DNA of 45,287 bases from Cylindrobasidium torrendii FP15055 ss-10 (GCA_000934385.1 KN880630.1:1-45287), one strand, 5' to 3'. Positions 32,885-43,991 are shown, counted from the first letter of the stretch. Numbers and translations are program-made. Notes: generated from the sequence alone by a model not told the origin.

Positions 32885-34485
32885 GTGAGTGTCCATTTTC
32901 ATCGCCTCAATAAAGGATGCAACGCACTGGGCTCTGAGGATACTCTTTGAGGCAATTGCATTACGCCTGTACGCAGGCGGCGGCTTAGAAACCCGTTGAC
33001 TGAACACTTCAATTTTGACCCATCCTGAATTCGTATCGTTGTACTGACTGCTGTCCAGGACTGTATAGCCAATATGCGCCAAGTTTCTCGCTGAGATGCA
33101 CACTATTTATCCAATATATACCTTGTCCTGTCCTCGAAATCTCACGCCCGTCTATCAAATTTTCGCCGAGCCGCCTCTGCTCACCGACATTCTTCTGAGC
33201 TTCCCATCACCGAGCACCTGGGGTCTCTTCGGGGATGCTGCGGGACGGAAACCTCCCCCCAAAGAACTTTCTCGGTGCGCGCCTCTGTGCGGCATACCCG
33301 TACTTCGCGCAGGAAGTTGGACGCGCGGCCATTGTAAAACAAAACGTTCAGGTCGAACTGTCGTGCAACCCAGACCAGCACATCTAAGTCCGGATTCTGC
33401 GACCTGAGGCCTGAAGTACATTCGCAAAATTGAGGTCTACACATCGTACTTAGGGCGGGACGTTGCTGCTGCATAAGTAGCTTCACGGTCAACCATGGAG
33501 CAGTTCACACAGTGCTGTCGTCTTTTCCAAGTAAAAGTCCATTGGGATGGGTTCAGATACGGGCACGCCCTTCGCACAAGCTGCGCATGCATGAACTATA
33601 ATCTCAGGCCGTATTGGACACAATCATGCTCAAAATCGCGGAACAAGGCGGTGAGTATTACAACGTTGCCAAAACGCCGGACATTCTCAGAAAGATTTCA
33701 ACCTCAGTTCAGGCAAGAAGCAGATATGATAACGTGACCACACTCGAAGACAATGCCAATAGCCGATCGTGATCACCATACCGTGTAACGGTGTATTCCC
33801 TAGATGAAATCGATTCTTCATGTTTCTGGATGCGTAAGATTTCTAGAATCCGGTCGATAATCTTCAGTAAAGTAATTTCGTGGCCACCTGTATTCTTTCA
33901 TGAATTTGCCGCTAATACAATAGCACGGCTTCCCACGACCAGCCCACAGCCTGCCGCGCGCGGGCTATTTCCCGTGAGAATCATACACTCGAATAATGCA
34001 TGTCATCAGCGTGTTTCTCTGCACGGTGAATGAAACACCAGTGAGCGCTGAGCACCTATGACAAACACCGGGCCCAGGTCTTCCCCAACGCTTAAGCATG
34101 CCTAAATGCCGTCGTTACTCTCTTGCCTTTCACGGGTTTATGAAGGAAGCTCAATATCAAATGAACACGACTAGGATTCTCTATGCGCGTAACCCTAAAA
34201 AACCCAATTACAGAGTAAGTACTTAATAGTGGTGCGTATGTAAACAACTCGGTGCGTCGAGTGCCGAGAATGAGAGCAAGCTCTCGTTAGATGTTTCGTA
34301 CGGGGCTGTAGTACAAGTAGAAAATAATGATACAACAGATTTTGACAGCGAGGTACAGCTTTGGTTTTCTATGCATACACAGTATGCGGGGGGGCCTCGC
34401 GGAGGCGGGAGTGGAGGGGATGAAAGACGAGGACATGGGAGAGCAAGACAGGCTGTGCATCAAGCTGGGCTGTCGGATGCTCGAT
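32885..34485. other. Intergenic of about 1.6 kb, no supported gene
   Basis: Frames on both strands between 33090 and 33740 overlap each other and lack domains or splice logic. The rest is stop-rich, moderately AT-rich sequence. No repeats seen. Confidence 0.45.
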
Positions 34486-34945
34486 CTAGATGAACCACCA
34501 GTTCACGTTGATGACGCCCTTGTCTTTGCTCGCGTAGTGTTCGAACACGGCGGGAGTGACGTCGATGTTGTCGTTCGCGCAACCAGGGCATAGGTCGACG
34601 ACGACAGCCTCAGTTACCTCGCCATTGTCTGATGAAGGCGTCAGCTATTCCATCCGCAGTCAGGCAACAATGAAAAACGCACATTCTATCTTGACGTGCT
34701 GCCAGCAGTGGCCGTTGCCTTCGTAGTAGCGGTTGGCGGGGAGGGCGATGACCCAGTCCGTGTTCGCGCTAGGCGCCCCACACGCGCCCAATCCGCCGTT
34801 TGGAGTATACCAAGTTGCTGAGGGAAAAGTCAGAGACAGTGTCGACAAACATACAAGACTGCTACTCACCGACACCCCAGTTTGCACTGACGAACGCGAA
34901 GAAGGAGGTGAAGGTGATGAAGAGCGAGAGCATGAAGTGCGACAT
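34486..34945 (-). CDS. Small secreted double-psi beta-barrel (RlpA/barwin-like) protein
   Basis: Three exons (34870-34945, 34683-34817, 34486-34628) give 117 residues. Residues 1-21 form a signal peptide (MSHFMLSLFITFTSFFAFVSA). The mature part is one DPBB domain: ATWYTPNGGLGACGAPS at the start, then CWQHVKIEYNGE, VVVDLCPGCANDNIDVTPAVF, ending in INVNWWFI. The four Cys and the LCPGC motif are standard for this expansin/papain-inhibitor/cerato-type fold in fungi. There is no second domain, so it is the short form, likely binding cell-wall carbohydrate or acting on host or competitor surfaces (inference). A TTATAAG box lies about 140 nt upstream on the minus strand (35081-35088). Confidence 0.9.
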
Positions 34946-36358
34946 GGTGATGATGAAGCTTGTGTGAATTGGTGGTAGTAAGACGCGTTCGAAGGGGTCT
35001 GAGGCAGAAGGGGTCACAGAGGGTGCTCGACAAGGGACGGAGGCAGGTGGGGTGGGTAGTGAAAAGCCTGTTTGTGTCGCCTTATAAGCTCGCAGCGATT
35101 TTCCCAGGCACAGCGTGCCGGAAAATGGGGTGCTGCAAACACAAAGAAAACTGCATGAAAATACCGATCGCCACACGTCCACGCGCTACTTCCGGATCCC
35201 GCATTATTCATGTGCGTCCAGGAAAGGAAGGAAAACGCAGAGTAAGCAAGGTTAAGGTGTGGCGGCAGGCCATCGATTCTGTAACGCTTTCGGCGAGAGC
35301 ACGAGCCTGAAAACGGGGCTGTTTGAGTTTTAGGTATGGCGGATTAGATACCGCTGGTGTCAGAGTTATGGGCCAAGCGTAGCGGGGCGCCTCCTCGAAC
35401 CAGCCCACAGAGGCACATTTCGAGTACAGAGGCACCAAGGTCCAAAATATCTGAGCAAAGAGGCGCGTCAGAGCTAGGTACTGGGATCGGTCGGGATACT
35501 GAAGGCTCCTCGTACACGTGGTAAAAACTCTTGAACCAGGTCGGAGAAGGCACGGACAAAACCCTTTGTTGTCGAGGTTACTTGCTTGTGGAAGCCGGTA
35601 GCGCCGAGGTCGAAACAGGATCAGAAAAATTGCCAGTAGAAAACGAGGATTAGACAAAATTAAGCGTACTTGACGCAAGGCAACTGTAAAAGCTGTGCCA
35701 CTGTGGTTTTATGGTCCGGTGGGGGCAAAGCGATAGAGTGGACTTTTTTTCTGCCTTCCCAGGAGATGGTCTGGGTCCTTGCGGGTCGATACATGTGATA
35801 CAGTGTAGATGGTTGAATATATGAGGATGTGGCGTACGCTGAATATACACGAACGTAGAGTCTTGCGGTGAAATTTTCATTATGGGGTGCTTTATGTTCT
35901 CCGGACCGGAATATCTGCGAGGCGAGAAAGGAGGGCGAGGGAAAATAAGTAATCCACGAAGTCATCGGCTTGCTTACTCTTGCTTACATCCGCAAGTCCC
36001 TCTCCGTGCAATTTCCGGCGGCACTGGGACCTGGGCAAAGGGCTCCGGGGGTTTTGGTACACTTGAGAACGGGAATGTCTGAGCTTGCGCCACACTCAAG
36101 CCCAGGAAAGTGAGAAAGCGTGGCATTTCTGACGGTAGGAATGGTGTTTGAGCGACCATGCAAAGATGATGGATCTCCCCTCCATCCGATATCAAGTATT
36201 TGAGGCTGTGGTTGGGCGTGTCGTCGTCGTCAACATTCAAGTTCAAGTTGGATTAGAACCCGGTCTCTCGGCAGCCATCGGCCGAAATAATCAACCCAAT
36301 GATCGATCTTTCACTGATTTCTGACTTTCATTGTCGAGTTTATCTCGGTCCAAGGGAC
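34946..36358. other. Intergenic between DPBB gene and ankyrin gene
   Basis: A 156-codon minus frame at 35208-35678 and neighbouring frames (35650-35965) have no domain, no reliable start and overlap each other. A 50-codon minus frame starting at the ATG at 36126 begins weakly hydrophobic. None is accepted. Confidence 0.4.
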
Positions 36359-36742
36359 ATGGCCAATATCTGGATTGCCAGTAGCGATGGGGACCTCGCT
36401 AGAGTCAGCGAGCTTATTGAGTCTGGCATCTCCCCCAACGCATATGACGATAATACATACACCCCCATGCATGCAGCAGCGTCTTATAACCACATCGACC
36501 TACTCGAATTCCTTGTCTTGCACGGCGGAGACGTAAACATTGCAGACGAAGACGGAGACACACCGTTATACGTTGTGGAGAGCATAGAGACCGCAAGGTG
36601 GCTGGTGGAACACGGGGCTATTATTGAGCGGACGAACAACGAAGGTCTCTCCCCCGCGGAGGCGTTATTGGAAGACTACCCAGATGTTGCTGTATTTCTC
36701 GGGGCGACTATAGAAACTGAAAAGCTCGAGACGCTGGATTAG
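36359..36742 (+). CDS. Short ankyrin-repeat protein
   Basis: Intronless, 127 residues from the ATG at 36359; an in-frame ATG at 36299 would add 20 residues unlike the family. It contains about three ankyrin repeats: WIASSDGDLARVSELIESG, NTYTPMHAAASYNHIDLLEFL and DGDTPLYVVESIETARWLVEHGA. The size and motif order resemble small fungal ankyrin proteins of the kind that includes yeast Yar1, a chaperone for ribosomal protein Rps3 in ribosome biogenesis. Assignment to Yar1 itself is tentative. Likely cytosolic/nuclear. Confidence 0.8.
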   Translation: MANIWIASSDGDLARVSELIESGISPNAYDDNTYTPMHAAASYNHIDLLEFLVLHGGDVNIADEDGDTPLYVVESIETARWLVEHGAIIERTNNEGLSPAEALLEDYPDVAVFLGATIETEKLETLD

Positions 36743-37132
36743 AACCGGGTATGTTTTGTACTCTCGTCCTGGAAGAGTGCTGAACGCATGTAGGATCATT
36801 TGACAGAACCTGTACCATCACCTCGACCGCTATATTGCACCGTCATGCTCTCATGTTCTTTCTACCGCGTACTCAAAGTAATATCCGCTTGGCCAGCACA
36901 CACCTGGCTGCACCATGGACGTTGCATCGAAGATGGCGAGAGAAGCGCCCGAAATTGTATTTACTAGAGGTCGTGTTTTCCGGCGCCGTTCACTTCCCTG
37001 TCGAACCTGTTCTTCCTTTCTTGGGTGCGCAGTCCAGTAGCGCAGTTTAGCTTGTCTATTCCTCTACGGGCTCCTGGCATGAGGACACCACGCATTAAAG
37101 GGCATTTGAGGTGCCACCAGTTTCATTTCCGT
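36743..37132. other. Intergenic
   Basis: 3' flanks of the ankyrin gene (+) and of the unknown minus-strand gene ending at 37133. No supported gene. Confidence 0.45.
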
Positions 37133-37800
37133 TTATACAAGCATCATGTTCACCACGATACCATCTCGCAGCTCGACCGCCTCAGCCCTGCTTTGACTGA
37201 CCATGGGGAAGACTGCGCTAATGGATTGGACCTTCATGCAAGTAGTGTCGGCACTCGTTCTATCATCCTCTAGCTCGAAACTCCATGCCTCACCATCGTG
37301 ACACTGCGGCATTTTGCCGTGTGTCACTGTCACCAAAAGGCTGTCAATGTAAAGGAGCGGTCTAACGAATTGTTTTGATGATCCAAAGTCGTATATGGCC
37401 TCTATAGCGCAGCGTCCTCGCGCATCAAATTAGACCCAAGTCTTGCGTCGCTGCGACCCTCGTCGGCTTGACGCAGACGAGAACGATTGGCAATGGCTTG
37501 AAGAGGCGTTCTACAGCAACGACCCATGCCATTTCAGAAGTGAATTCGAAGAATGCAAGTTGGCCTGGCGATGCTTCAACATATCCACAAACTTCGAAGT
37601 TCGCACCCTACGAACATGTACCCTCCTCCTCCATGCAATAGATTGAACTCTAGGAATTCAAGGCATGGTATACTTACCGTGAGGGAATCTACAGCAAAAA
37701 GTTTGCAGGTTCGAGTTGTAGACGACGCTTCGAGCCTGGACTGGTAGACTTGGATGACCGGGTTGCTGCAGCGCAGGCGTGTATAGGCGTCTGATGGGTG
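37133..37800 (-). CDS. Unknown protein, three 3' exons resolved, 5' end unresolved
   Basis: Three minus-strand exons join in one frame: about 37800-37678 (NPVIQVYQSRLEASSTTRT...), 37607-37436 (ANFEVCGYVEASPGQLAFFEF, MAWVVAVERLFKPLPIVLVC) and 37401-37133 (AIYDFGSSKQFVRPLLYIDS, WSFELEDDRTSADTT), ending MMLV. Introns are 70 nt (37608-37677) and only 34 nt (37402-37435). About 180 residues are visible, with a beta-rich look. I recognise no family. The first exon is missing: the ATG at about 37852 lies in a different frame, and its simple join leads to an early stop. It may be a real unknown gene with a short upstream exon, or one that is decaying at its 5' end. Confidence 0.42.
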
Positions 37801-37852
37801 TTAATATGGTGAGCACATTGATCCCTGAGAGCGGATTCTGCTCGTCAGTCAT

Positions 37853-38547
37853 TTGCTACTTCGACTGTCCAATGGAAACTCTGAAGATGGGGGAGGGGAT
37901 GAAGAGGTTGGAGGAGAGAAGTAGATGATAGATGTATTGGGGTTGACCTAGGCTCTTCAAAAATCAAAAATCAGTCCGCGAAGAAGTTGATGCATTGATA
38001 CTCCAATCTACAAAAGCGGTCTGGCGCGAACGCGCACCGTCTCCATCACTCACATTAGAAGGGGTATTTTCTCCAATTGCCATTGGGATAGTTGCCAGTG
38101 CGCCATCCCCGTAATCTCAATACAGTTGCATTGGAGTCTAGGTCAAGCGGGTTTTCGTCGAACGTTGACGTTGAGCTACTGCTTTGATGGAATTTCCGCC
38201 GAGAAAGTTGCTCAAGGTTCCACTGACCGCCTCGTTGTGGGACCGTCATACTCTGACGACGGTAAGTATACGTATGAGCCATTGGATTTACCCCTTGCAT
38301 GCAGTTACATCTTCGATTGTTCATAGCCCTCCAGATTGCTTGAAATTTGTCTACGAAAGAGAACGGCTTGGAGGCTGGGAGTTGTAGCCTTCCGACTCCC
38401 AATAGCCGCCGAAGCCGCACGGCGCACACACGTGCGTCGGTGATCGCCGATCAGCGCTGCTTGGCAGCGAAACTGCAGACTCCGCTGCCCTGTGCTTGAC
38501 TGCGTACCACGACCACACCACAACCTATTTTCTTTTTCTCTCCTCCA
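37853..38547. other. Intergenic with uncertain minus-strand frame
   Basis: A minus frame ending at 38055 encodes a protein-like tail (NATVLRLRGWRTGNYPNGNW) but has only an internal ATG (about 38324) and no family match. It could be an upstream exon of the unknown gene at 37133, though no phase-consistent join was found. The part after 38440 is the promoter of the transporter gene. Confidence 0.35.
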
Positions 38548-40349
38548 ATGGTTTCGCCGCTGGATGTCTCAATTTTACCGTTACTACAGACCGTCTTCAC
38601 GGTTCGTCCGCCAATATTCGAAAGAAAGAATGCAGGGATTTATGTTTCGTCCGGCAGTCTATCCTCGAGGTCTTCCTGCTCTGCTTGGCCGGATACATTC
38701 TCGCTGGAAAGGGAATATTAGATAAGAAGACCCAGAAGGTGTGTGCTCTTTCCATCGGTTCGCTTATCCTCTGATGCACCCTCCCAGCAATTGAACCGCC
38801 TCAATGTTAGCCTGTTTACACCATCTCTGCTTTTCTCAAAAGTCGCGTTCTTTCTTTCACCGGGTACGCCATCATCTTACCAGTATCTCGGAGCGGACAT
38901 GAATGGCATCCACGCTCCGATGATCAGCTGGCCGGACTGGTGAACTTAACTGGCCACACAGAGAAACTGCGCGAACTATGGATCATCCCACTTTTCTTTG
39001 TGATAGTCACCGTCATATCAATGGGTACCGCGTACATTCTGGGCACTATCTTCCGCCTCAGAAGATCCCAACGGTACGTCGATCCAAATGCACCGGTGTC
39101 CGTTCTCATCCAATTCCAGTGCTTTTGCGATGGCGGCCGCCATGTTCATGAACTCAAACTCCCTTCCCATTGCCTTGATGCAGAGCCTTGTTGTCACAGT
39201 CCACGGTCTCAAATGGGGCACGAACGACAACAAGAATGCAATGCTTGGCCGTGCCCTCACCTACCTCGTTCTGTATAGCACTCTGGGCATGGTTCTCCGG
39301 TGGAGCTATGGCGTTCGTCTTCTGTCGCAAGCCGACGACGAAGTGGTCAAGGGTGTCGACGACTCCGACGAGACGACTCCCCTGCTAAGAGGCGCCAACT
39401 CGGAAGCGACATTGAGCAACTCCTCCCGACCGGTCAGACCGACCCTTTTGACCGCCCCAGAGCGCAGACGATCTCGTTTCTACAATTCGTTCCCCAATTC
39501 GCCGAATCAAAGTCGCGTCGACCTTCCTACCATCGAATCCGAAGGGTCATCAATCCAGGTGGACTCCCCGGAACAGTCAGATACCGAGTACAGCGACAAC
39601 GATGCCGGAGTTGCTCTCCCACAACACCAACAGCGCCGAACATCAATAAGTACCACAACCTTCTCCCGGAGATGCGGACGTCGCGTTGTTCGCTGGTGGG
39701 CAGCATTGAACGAGTTCATGACCGTACCGCTGTGGGCGGCTTTGGCATCTGTCATCGTGGCTCTGATACAACCCCTTCAACATACTTTGGATATGCATAT
39801 GCAACCAGTGAAGGGCGCCCTCACCAGTGCAGGCAACTGTTCGATCCCTCTCACCTTGATTGTACTTGGCGCCTACTTCTACCCGAACGCCGATGGCTCT
39901 GATGCAGACCGCAAATCGCTTCTGCAGAACATCAAGTCCATGCTCAAGCGAAGGGATCACTCGACGCCAAAAGCGGAGTCGCGTCCCGGAGAAACAAAGA
40001 CGGTGGTTATTGCAGTCGCTGCGAGGATGATCCTCACGCCGTTGCTGCTGTTCCCGCTCATGTTTCTCGCGGCCAAATTCGACTGGCAAGCGGTGTTTGC
40101 AGACCCTGTGTTTGTGGTGGCAAATGTGCTGCTAGTGTCTTCCCCGCCGGCGTTGACGTTGGCCCAGGTAAGTAGATGCATTCCAGCGTCCAGACTCGCA
40201 CTAACGTTTGGCTCTAGATCACTCAAGCAGCGTCGGGGGATGCGTTTGAGAGACTCATCAGCCGCACGATCTTCTGGTCGTACTGTATTGTTACCCCTCC
40301 TGCGACCATATTTTATGTCGTTATCGGTCTCATCTTGGCCAAGATATGA
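38548..40349 (+). CDS. Auxin efflux carrier (AEC) family membrane transporter
   Basis: Six exons (38548-38601, 38658-38738, 38788-38863, 38962-39073, 39120-40167, 40218-40349) join in phase to 500 residues. The N-terminal half has about five membrane segments (ILEVFLLCLAGYILAG, LWIIPLFFVIVTVISMG, and SFAMAAAMFMNSNSLPIAL-type, here AFAMAAAMFMNSNSLPIAL). A hydrophilic loop of about 170 residues (Ser/Thr/Asp/Gln-rich, with ETTPLL and many SP-like sites) follows. The C-terminal half has about five more segments (LWAALASVIVALIQPL, TLIVLGAYFYPNA, MILTPLLLFPLMFLAA). This is the PF03547 layout, like yeast Ecm3/YNL095C, which sits in intracellular membranes. The substrate is unknown. Exons 1-4 are small, and exon 5 carries most of the protein. 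Confidence 0.92.
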
Positions 40350-40834
40350 ACAAGCAGCTTATACCAGTTGTCTTCCCAGATTTTCATATACCTACATCTT
40401 ACAGGTCACTTAACATCGCTAATGTTTTCTCAAACCCGGACTGTGTATGCAACGTTGATGTATTTTTGTTAATAAATTTCCTTTTGATCTCTCAGGCGGT
40501 GGACGTTGGAAGCGGCAGATGCAAAGAGGGTTTGCGGGCCATATATGTTCATGATTCTTGTGTCTACGCTCTCACAACTTACGATTTAGGGGTCGGAGGC
40601 AGCGACATGGAATGAACTCGGACGACGAAGCCGGGTCTCTGCGATCGCCCACATCTTACATCATCACAATGGAAAAGCCGGCAGCATCCTTTTATCCACC
40701 AAAGCCTTGATAATAGGTTGTATATCCGTGCAAAAGGGTAGACGCATACGTTGGCTACTGCCGAGGTCTCCCCTATGGTTCCGAAGACGTCTCGGGTGTT
40801 CCGTAGGGTGTCCCGGTGTATGGAGGGAATTCAC
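40350..40834. other. Intergenic between transporter and SDR
   Basis: AT-rich 3' flank of the transporter (40400-40500), then the promoter of the SDR gene. No supported gene. Confidence 0.5.
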
Positions 40835-40841
40835 TATATAA
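40835..40841 (+). promoter_or_regulatory. TATA box of the SDR gene
   Basis: TATATAA lies 45 nt before the ATG at 40880, implying a very short 5' leader. Confidence 0.6.
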
Positions 40842-40879
40842 CCCGCTGAAAGGCATAGCTCACCCACATCACCTCAAAG

Positions 40880-41902
40880 ATGCTTTTCGGCCAGCCTCCA
40901 GTAGCTCCTCTTCCGGACACCCTCGATTTTACGGGCCAGACGATCCTGGTGACCGGTGCCAACACCGGCTTGGGATACTCCATAGCGCTCACTTACCTCC
41001 AGCGGGGCGCCAGCACGTTAATCATTGGTGTTCGCAGTAAATCGAAAGGCGAGACTGCGAGGGAAGAACTCCTCTCGGACCCCGTCGTCGCCTCGCGCAC
41101 TGTGCAGCCGGTCATCGACATATGTGAACTCGACATGGTCTCCGAAAAGTCGGTCGCGGCATTCGCGGGGCATGTAAAGGCCAACTACCCTGTTCTACAT
41201 GTGGCCATCCTCAATGCTGGAGTATTCACGTTTGCGTGGGACACGGCGAAGGAGACTGGTCGCGAGACAACTATTCAAGTCAATTACGTTTCCACGGTAC
41301 TCCTAGGACTTCTTCTTCTCCCCCACCTCAAGGCAACGTCGAAAACCAGTGAATCGCCTGCTCGCCTCACTTTCATTGGCTCCGAGCGCGCTCTCGTCCC
41401 GCACTTTAATGCCCCGGAGACCAAACCCATCCTCGACAGCCTGGCCATTGATCCCAAAGCATTCGATGGCCAACTACGCTACGCAGAATCCAAACTTCTC
41501 TTGGCGTCGTTTATCAAGGCATATTCTGCCGGCGTGGACCCCGCAGAGGTCATTGTCAACAATATGTGTCCAGGCGCGGTAGCAACAAACCTTGCTCGCG
41601 ATGCGCCATGGTACTTCAAGCCCGTTATACCTCTTTTCTACGCCATCAAGGGTGCTAGAACTCCAGAGGTCGGTGCTCGACTTGTCGTGCGCGCCGCAGC
41701 CACTGGGAAAGAGAGTCATGGGCAGTTGCTCTCAAACGATAAAATCCTTAGGTTTGCTTCCTACTGTATTCGTTCGAAGGGTGTGCTAATTTCATCGAAC
41801 AGGATTCCATTTACAGAGGGAGATTCAGGACGCAAGTTCAATGAGCGATTGCGAGATGAGACGCTGAGAGTCTTCGAGAAGGGCGGATACAGGGGAATCT
41901 AA
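40880..41902 (+). CDS. Short-chain dehydrogenase/reductase
   Basis: Two exons (40880-41751 and 41803-41902) give 323 residues. The 51-nt intron leaves the frame open, but its GTTTGC...CTAAT...CAG signals and the cleaner protein support splicing. The Rossmann motif is TGANTGLG (25-32), with NAGV at 112-115, catalytic Ser168 in the FIGSERALV strand, and the YAESK active-site pair Tyr201/Lys205. Length and layout match fungal retinol-dehydrogenase/WW-oxidoreductase-like SDRs. These are NAD(P)-dependent oxidoreductases of ketones, alcohols or secondary metabolites, and the substrate is not predictable. No membrane anchor is obvious. It is not in a recognisable biosynthetic cluster. Confidence 0.92.
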   Translation: MLFGQPPVAPLPDTLDFTGQTILVTGANTGLGYSIALTYLQRGASTLIIGVRSKSKGETAREELLSDPVVASRTVQPVIDICELDMVSEKSVAAFAGHVKANYPVLHVAILNAGVFTFAWDTAKETGRETTIQVNYVSTVLLGLLLLPHLKATSKTSESPARLTFIGSERALVPHFNAPETKPILDSLAIDPKAFDGQLRYAESKLLLASFIKAYSAGVDPAEVIVNNMCPGAVATNLARDAPWYFKPVIPLFYAIKGARTPEVGARLVVRAAATGKESHGQLLSNDKILRFASYCIRSKGVLISSNRIPFTEGDSGRKFNERLRDETLRVFEKGGYRGI

Positions 41903-42262
41903 TGGGTAGCTGTGGTTGTAGTGATGTTGTTCGTTCGTATTTGTATCTGGAGTGCCAATCTTAGACACACAAATATCCGAAATCTGAGTAGAAAGAGGAC
42001 CTGTCGATGAGGAGTTTACTTTGCCTACTTTCTGGGTATTCGATTGCTGCCAGCAATCTTTCACACTGATGGTAAACATAGGCCAAAAACCACATACTAA
42101 ATTGATTATTCCTAACACATATGGCAATCTAGGTGCGTAGATACAGCACTGGAGCATCGTGTAAAGGCATAGACATGAGTAAGATCAGTGAAGGGTAGGA
42201 GAAGGGTAAGGGTAAGAGTATGAGTTTTTAGTGAAGTTGAAAGTGAAAGTAAAGTATGGGAG
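41903..42262. other. Convergent 3' region
   Basis: Both the SDR (+) and the unknown gene (-) end here. A stretch of AGGGTAAGGGTAAG-like imperfect short repeats lies at about 42195-42230. No gene. Confidence 0.5.
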
Positions 42263-43769
42263 TTAGGAATCGACGGGCCGCATCTTCTTGGCTTTCCGGC
42301 GGGCCAGCGGAGACTCTGGAGTAAAGTCATCTGAGCCACTCGACTCAGAGGGAGTACGAGCACGACGTTTGCCACTCTTCTTAGTGCTGGGTCCAGCCAC
42401 AGGAGCATCGTCTTCATCATCACTGGAATTCTGAGGCTCAGTCGACGTCTTCTTGAGTAAGCCCTCGATGTCGTCCACGTACGGCGCCAGTGTCCTCTTG
42501 GTGACGCGAGTGCTGGGTCCAGGCGCGTCCTTCTCGGGGTTCAAAGGGTCGGGTCCCTGGCGCACAGGCGGAGCGTTGGGATTCGGTGCCCCCGTCTTCT
42601 CCTCTTCGGGTTTCCCGTTGACGGCAGCGTTCCATTCGATGACCCGCTTCCTCATACGCTTCCCAAACCACGTGCTCGATACGGACCGAAGATCGTCCAA
42701 GATACGCTCTTGCAGAGGGTTGAAGTCGTCTGCCAGCGTGATTTTCTGAACCTGCTCCACATCGTGAAGCCATCTTGCACTAGCATGCAGCATGAATTGA
42801 GGGTCGTTCGAGCTGGGGAAAATGATCCCATTCTTCCTTTTTCAAGATTGACCTGGAGTCGGGGGTATCTCCTCCCCAGTGTCGGGATTGAAGACGCGAA
42901 TATTGGGGCCATTGCGGTACTGAATGGGGAAGGCGTAGAACCACCAGCCCTTGGGAGCCAAGCGGATGGGACAAACCTACAAATTGTGTTAGAATATGAG
43001 CCCTAAATTTCTAGAAAAATGATGCTTGCGTCTGTGACAAGAACACGATCTTCCGGTTTTGTGCGCCAGTGGCCGTTATGGCGAAGGACTTTGATGAGCA
43101 CCGGGATGATGTTGACATTGTTTGGAGACAACACGGGAACAATAACCCAGTATCCTAGTCCTTACTCTATATGAAAATTGCCTTTCGCTAAGGATGCTGC
43201 GGATCAACGGCCGAGTAAACAATGAGCGCAAATTCTTACCATGATAGAGGTTTAGACGGACATCAGGCCAGCTGATACCGGGAAGAACACCGCGAAGGAG
43301 GTCAATAACCCATCCCTGATTTGATTCGAATCAGAAAAACACGAATCGAAGGTGGCGTGCTTACCTCCTCTGCTGAGATCGCCACGGCGTTGGCGTGGCA
43401 TACTTGTTGCGGCCCATCCTCGCCGGTCAGGAGGTCCTTGTCACCGTATATGGCAATTTCCATCACGAGAGCCCCCTTGTGCGAGCCCTCCCATTTGGTA
43501 CGCTCGTTGTAGTTATCGGGGGTCCTCAACTTTGTGGGAGTGGACTTGGACGTGGACTCGTATCTGTCCGAAGTGGTAAACCGCGGTGGGTTGCTGGGAT
43601 CAAAGTTGTTGAGGTCGAGATCATCATCGTAGCGCTCAGGGTACAAGAAGTTCTCCGGAACGTAGCCAAGGATAGGACGTTCGTCAAGTGAGAGCACGTC
43701 CCGCCAGTCACGTCGCTCAGCCTTGTCTTTTGGCCAAAAGTCGTCCCAGCCGCCTTCTTCCGTGGCCAT
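42263..43769 (-). CDS. Unknown conserved-looking protein, frame interrupted by TGA
   Basis: The start is the ATG at 43769 (MATEEGGWDDFWPKDK). Exons 43365-43769, 43240-43315, 43030-43154 and 42976 onward join in phase, the third through a GC-AG intron (42977-43029). The text GYWVIVPVLSPNN, LAPKGWWFYAFPIQYRNGPN and NPDTGEEIPPTPG looks like a genuine fold. At about 42844-42846 the same frame meets TGA, then continues open (KNGIIFPSSNDPQFMLHASARWL) to a stop at 42263. The remaining part is a Lys/Glu/Ser/Pro-rich nuclear-type tail ending RRKAKKMRPVDS. The only GT-AG candidate around the stop (42813-42852, 40 nt) would shift the frame. I cannot name the family. It could be a nonsense allele, a sequence error or an unusual splice. 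Confidence 0.6.
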
Positions 43770-43991
43770 GGCCACTTCCAGTGGCGGAACCGGTAGTGGT
43801 AGTGGTTCAAGATGAAGAGACAAATAGCCACGCGCGTCGCGGTTTATAAATTACTGATCGAGATCAGAGGTCTGTCCACGTGATCGGACAGCTGAGTCAC
43901 ACCGTGACGCGGCCACGTTTCCGCACCAAACTCTGCTTCCGACCACCACAACCGACCGCGACGATCACCCACACCCGCCATCATCGCCAGC
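43770..43991. promoter_or_regulatory. Shared divergent promoter
   Basis: Only 222 nt separate the start codons of the minus gene (43769) and the plus gene (43992), so both promoters must lie here. The palindromic CACGTG-like CCACGTGATC sits at about 43877-43886, an E-box-type site. Confidence 0.45.

Noticed and set aside
35208..35678. Minus-strand frame of 156 codons
   Set aside because: Protein text lacks any recognisable pattern, overlaps other open frames, and no splice-supported extension exists.
35974..36126. Short minus frame starting MPRFLTFLGLSVAQAQ, possible secreted peptide
   Set aside because: The hydrophobic stretch is short for a signal peptide and no second exon or family support is visible.
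38055..38324. Minus frame ending NGNWRKYPF
   Set aside because: Only an internal ATG, no family, and it cannot be joined in phase to the unknown gene at 37133. Kept only as a note in the intergenic entry.
42195..42230. Imperfect AGGGTAAGGGTAAG repeats that resemble telomere-type units
   Set aside because: Only a few degenerate copies in the middle of a convergent 3' region; too short and irregular for a telomeric tract.
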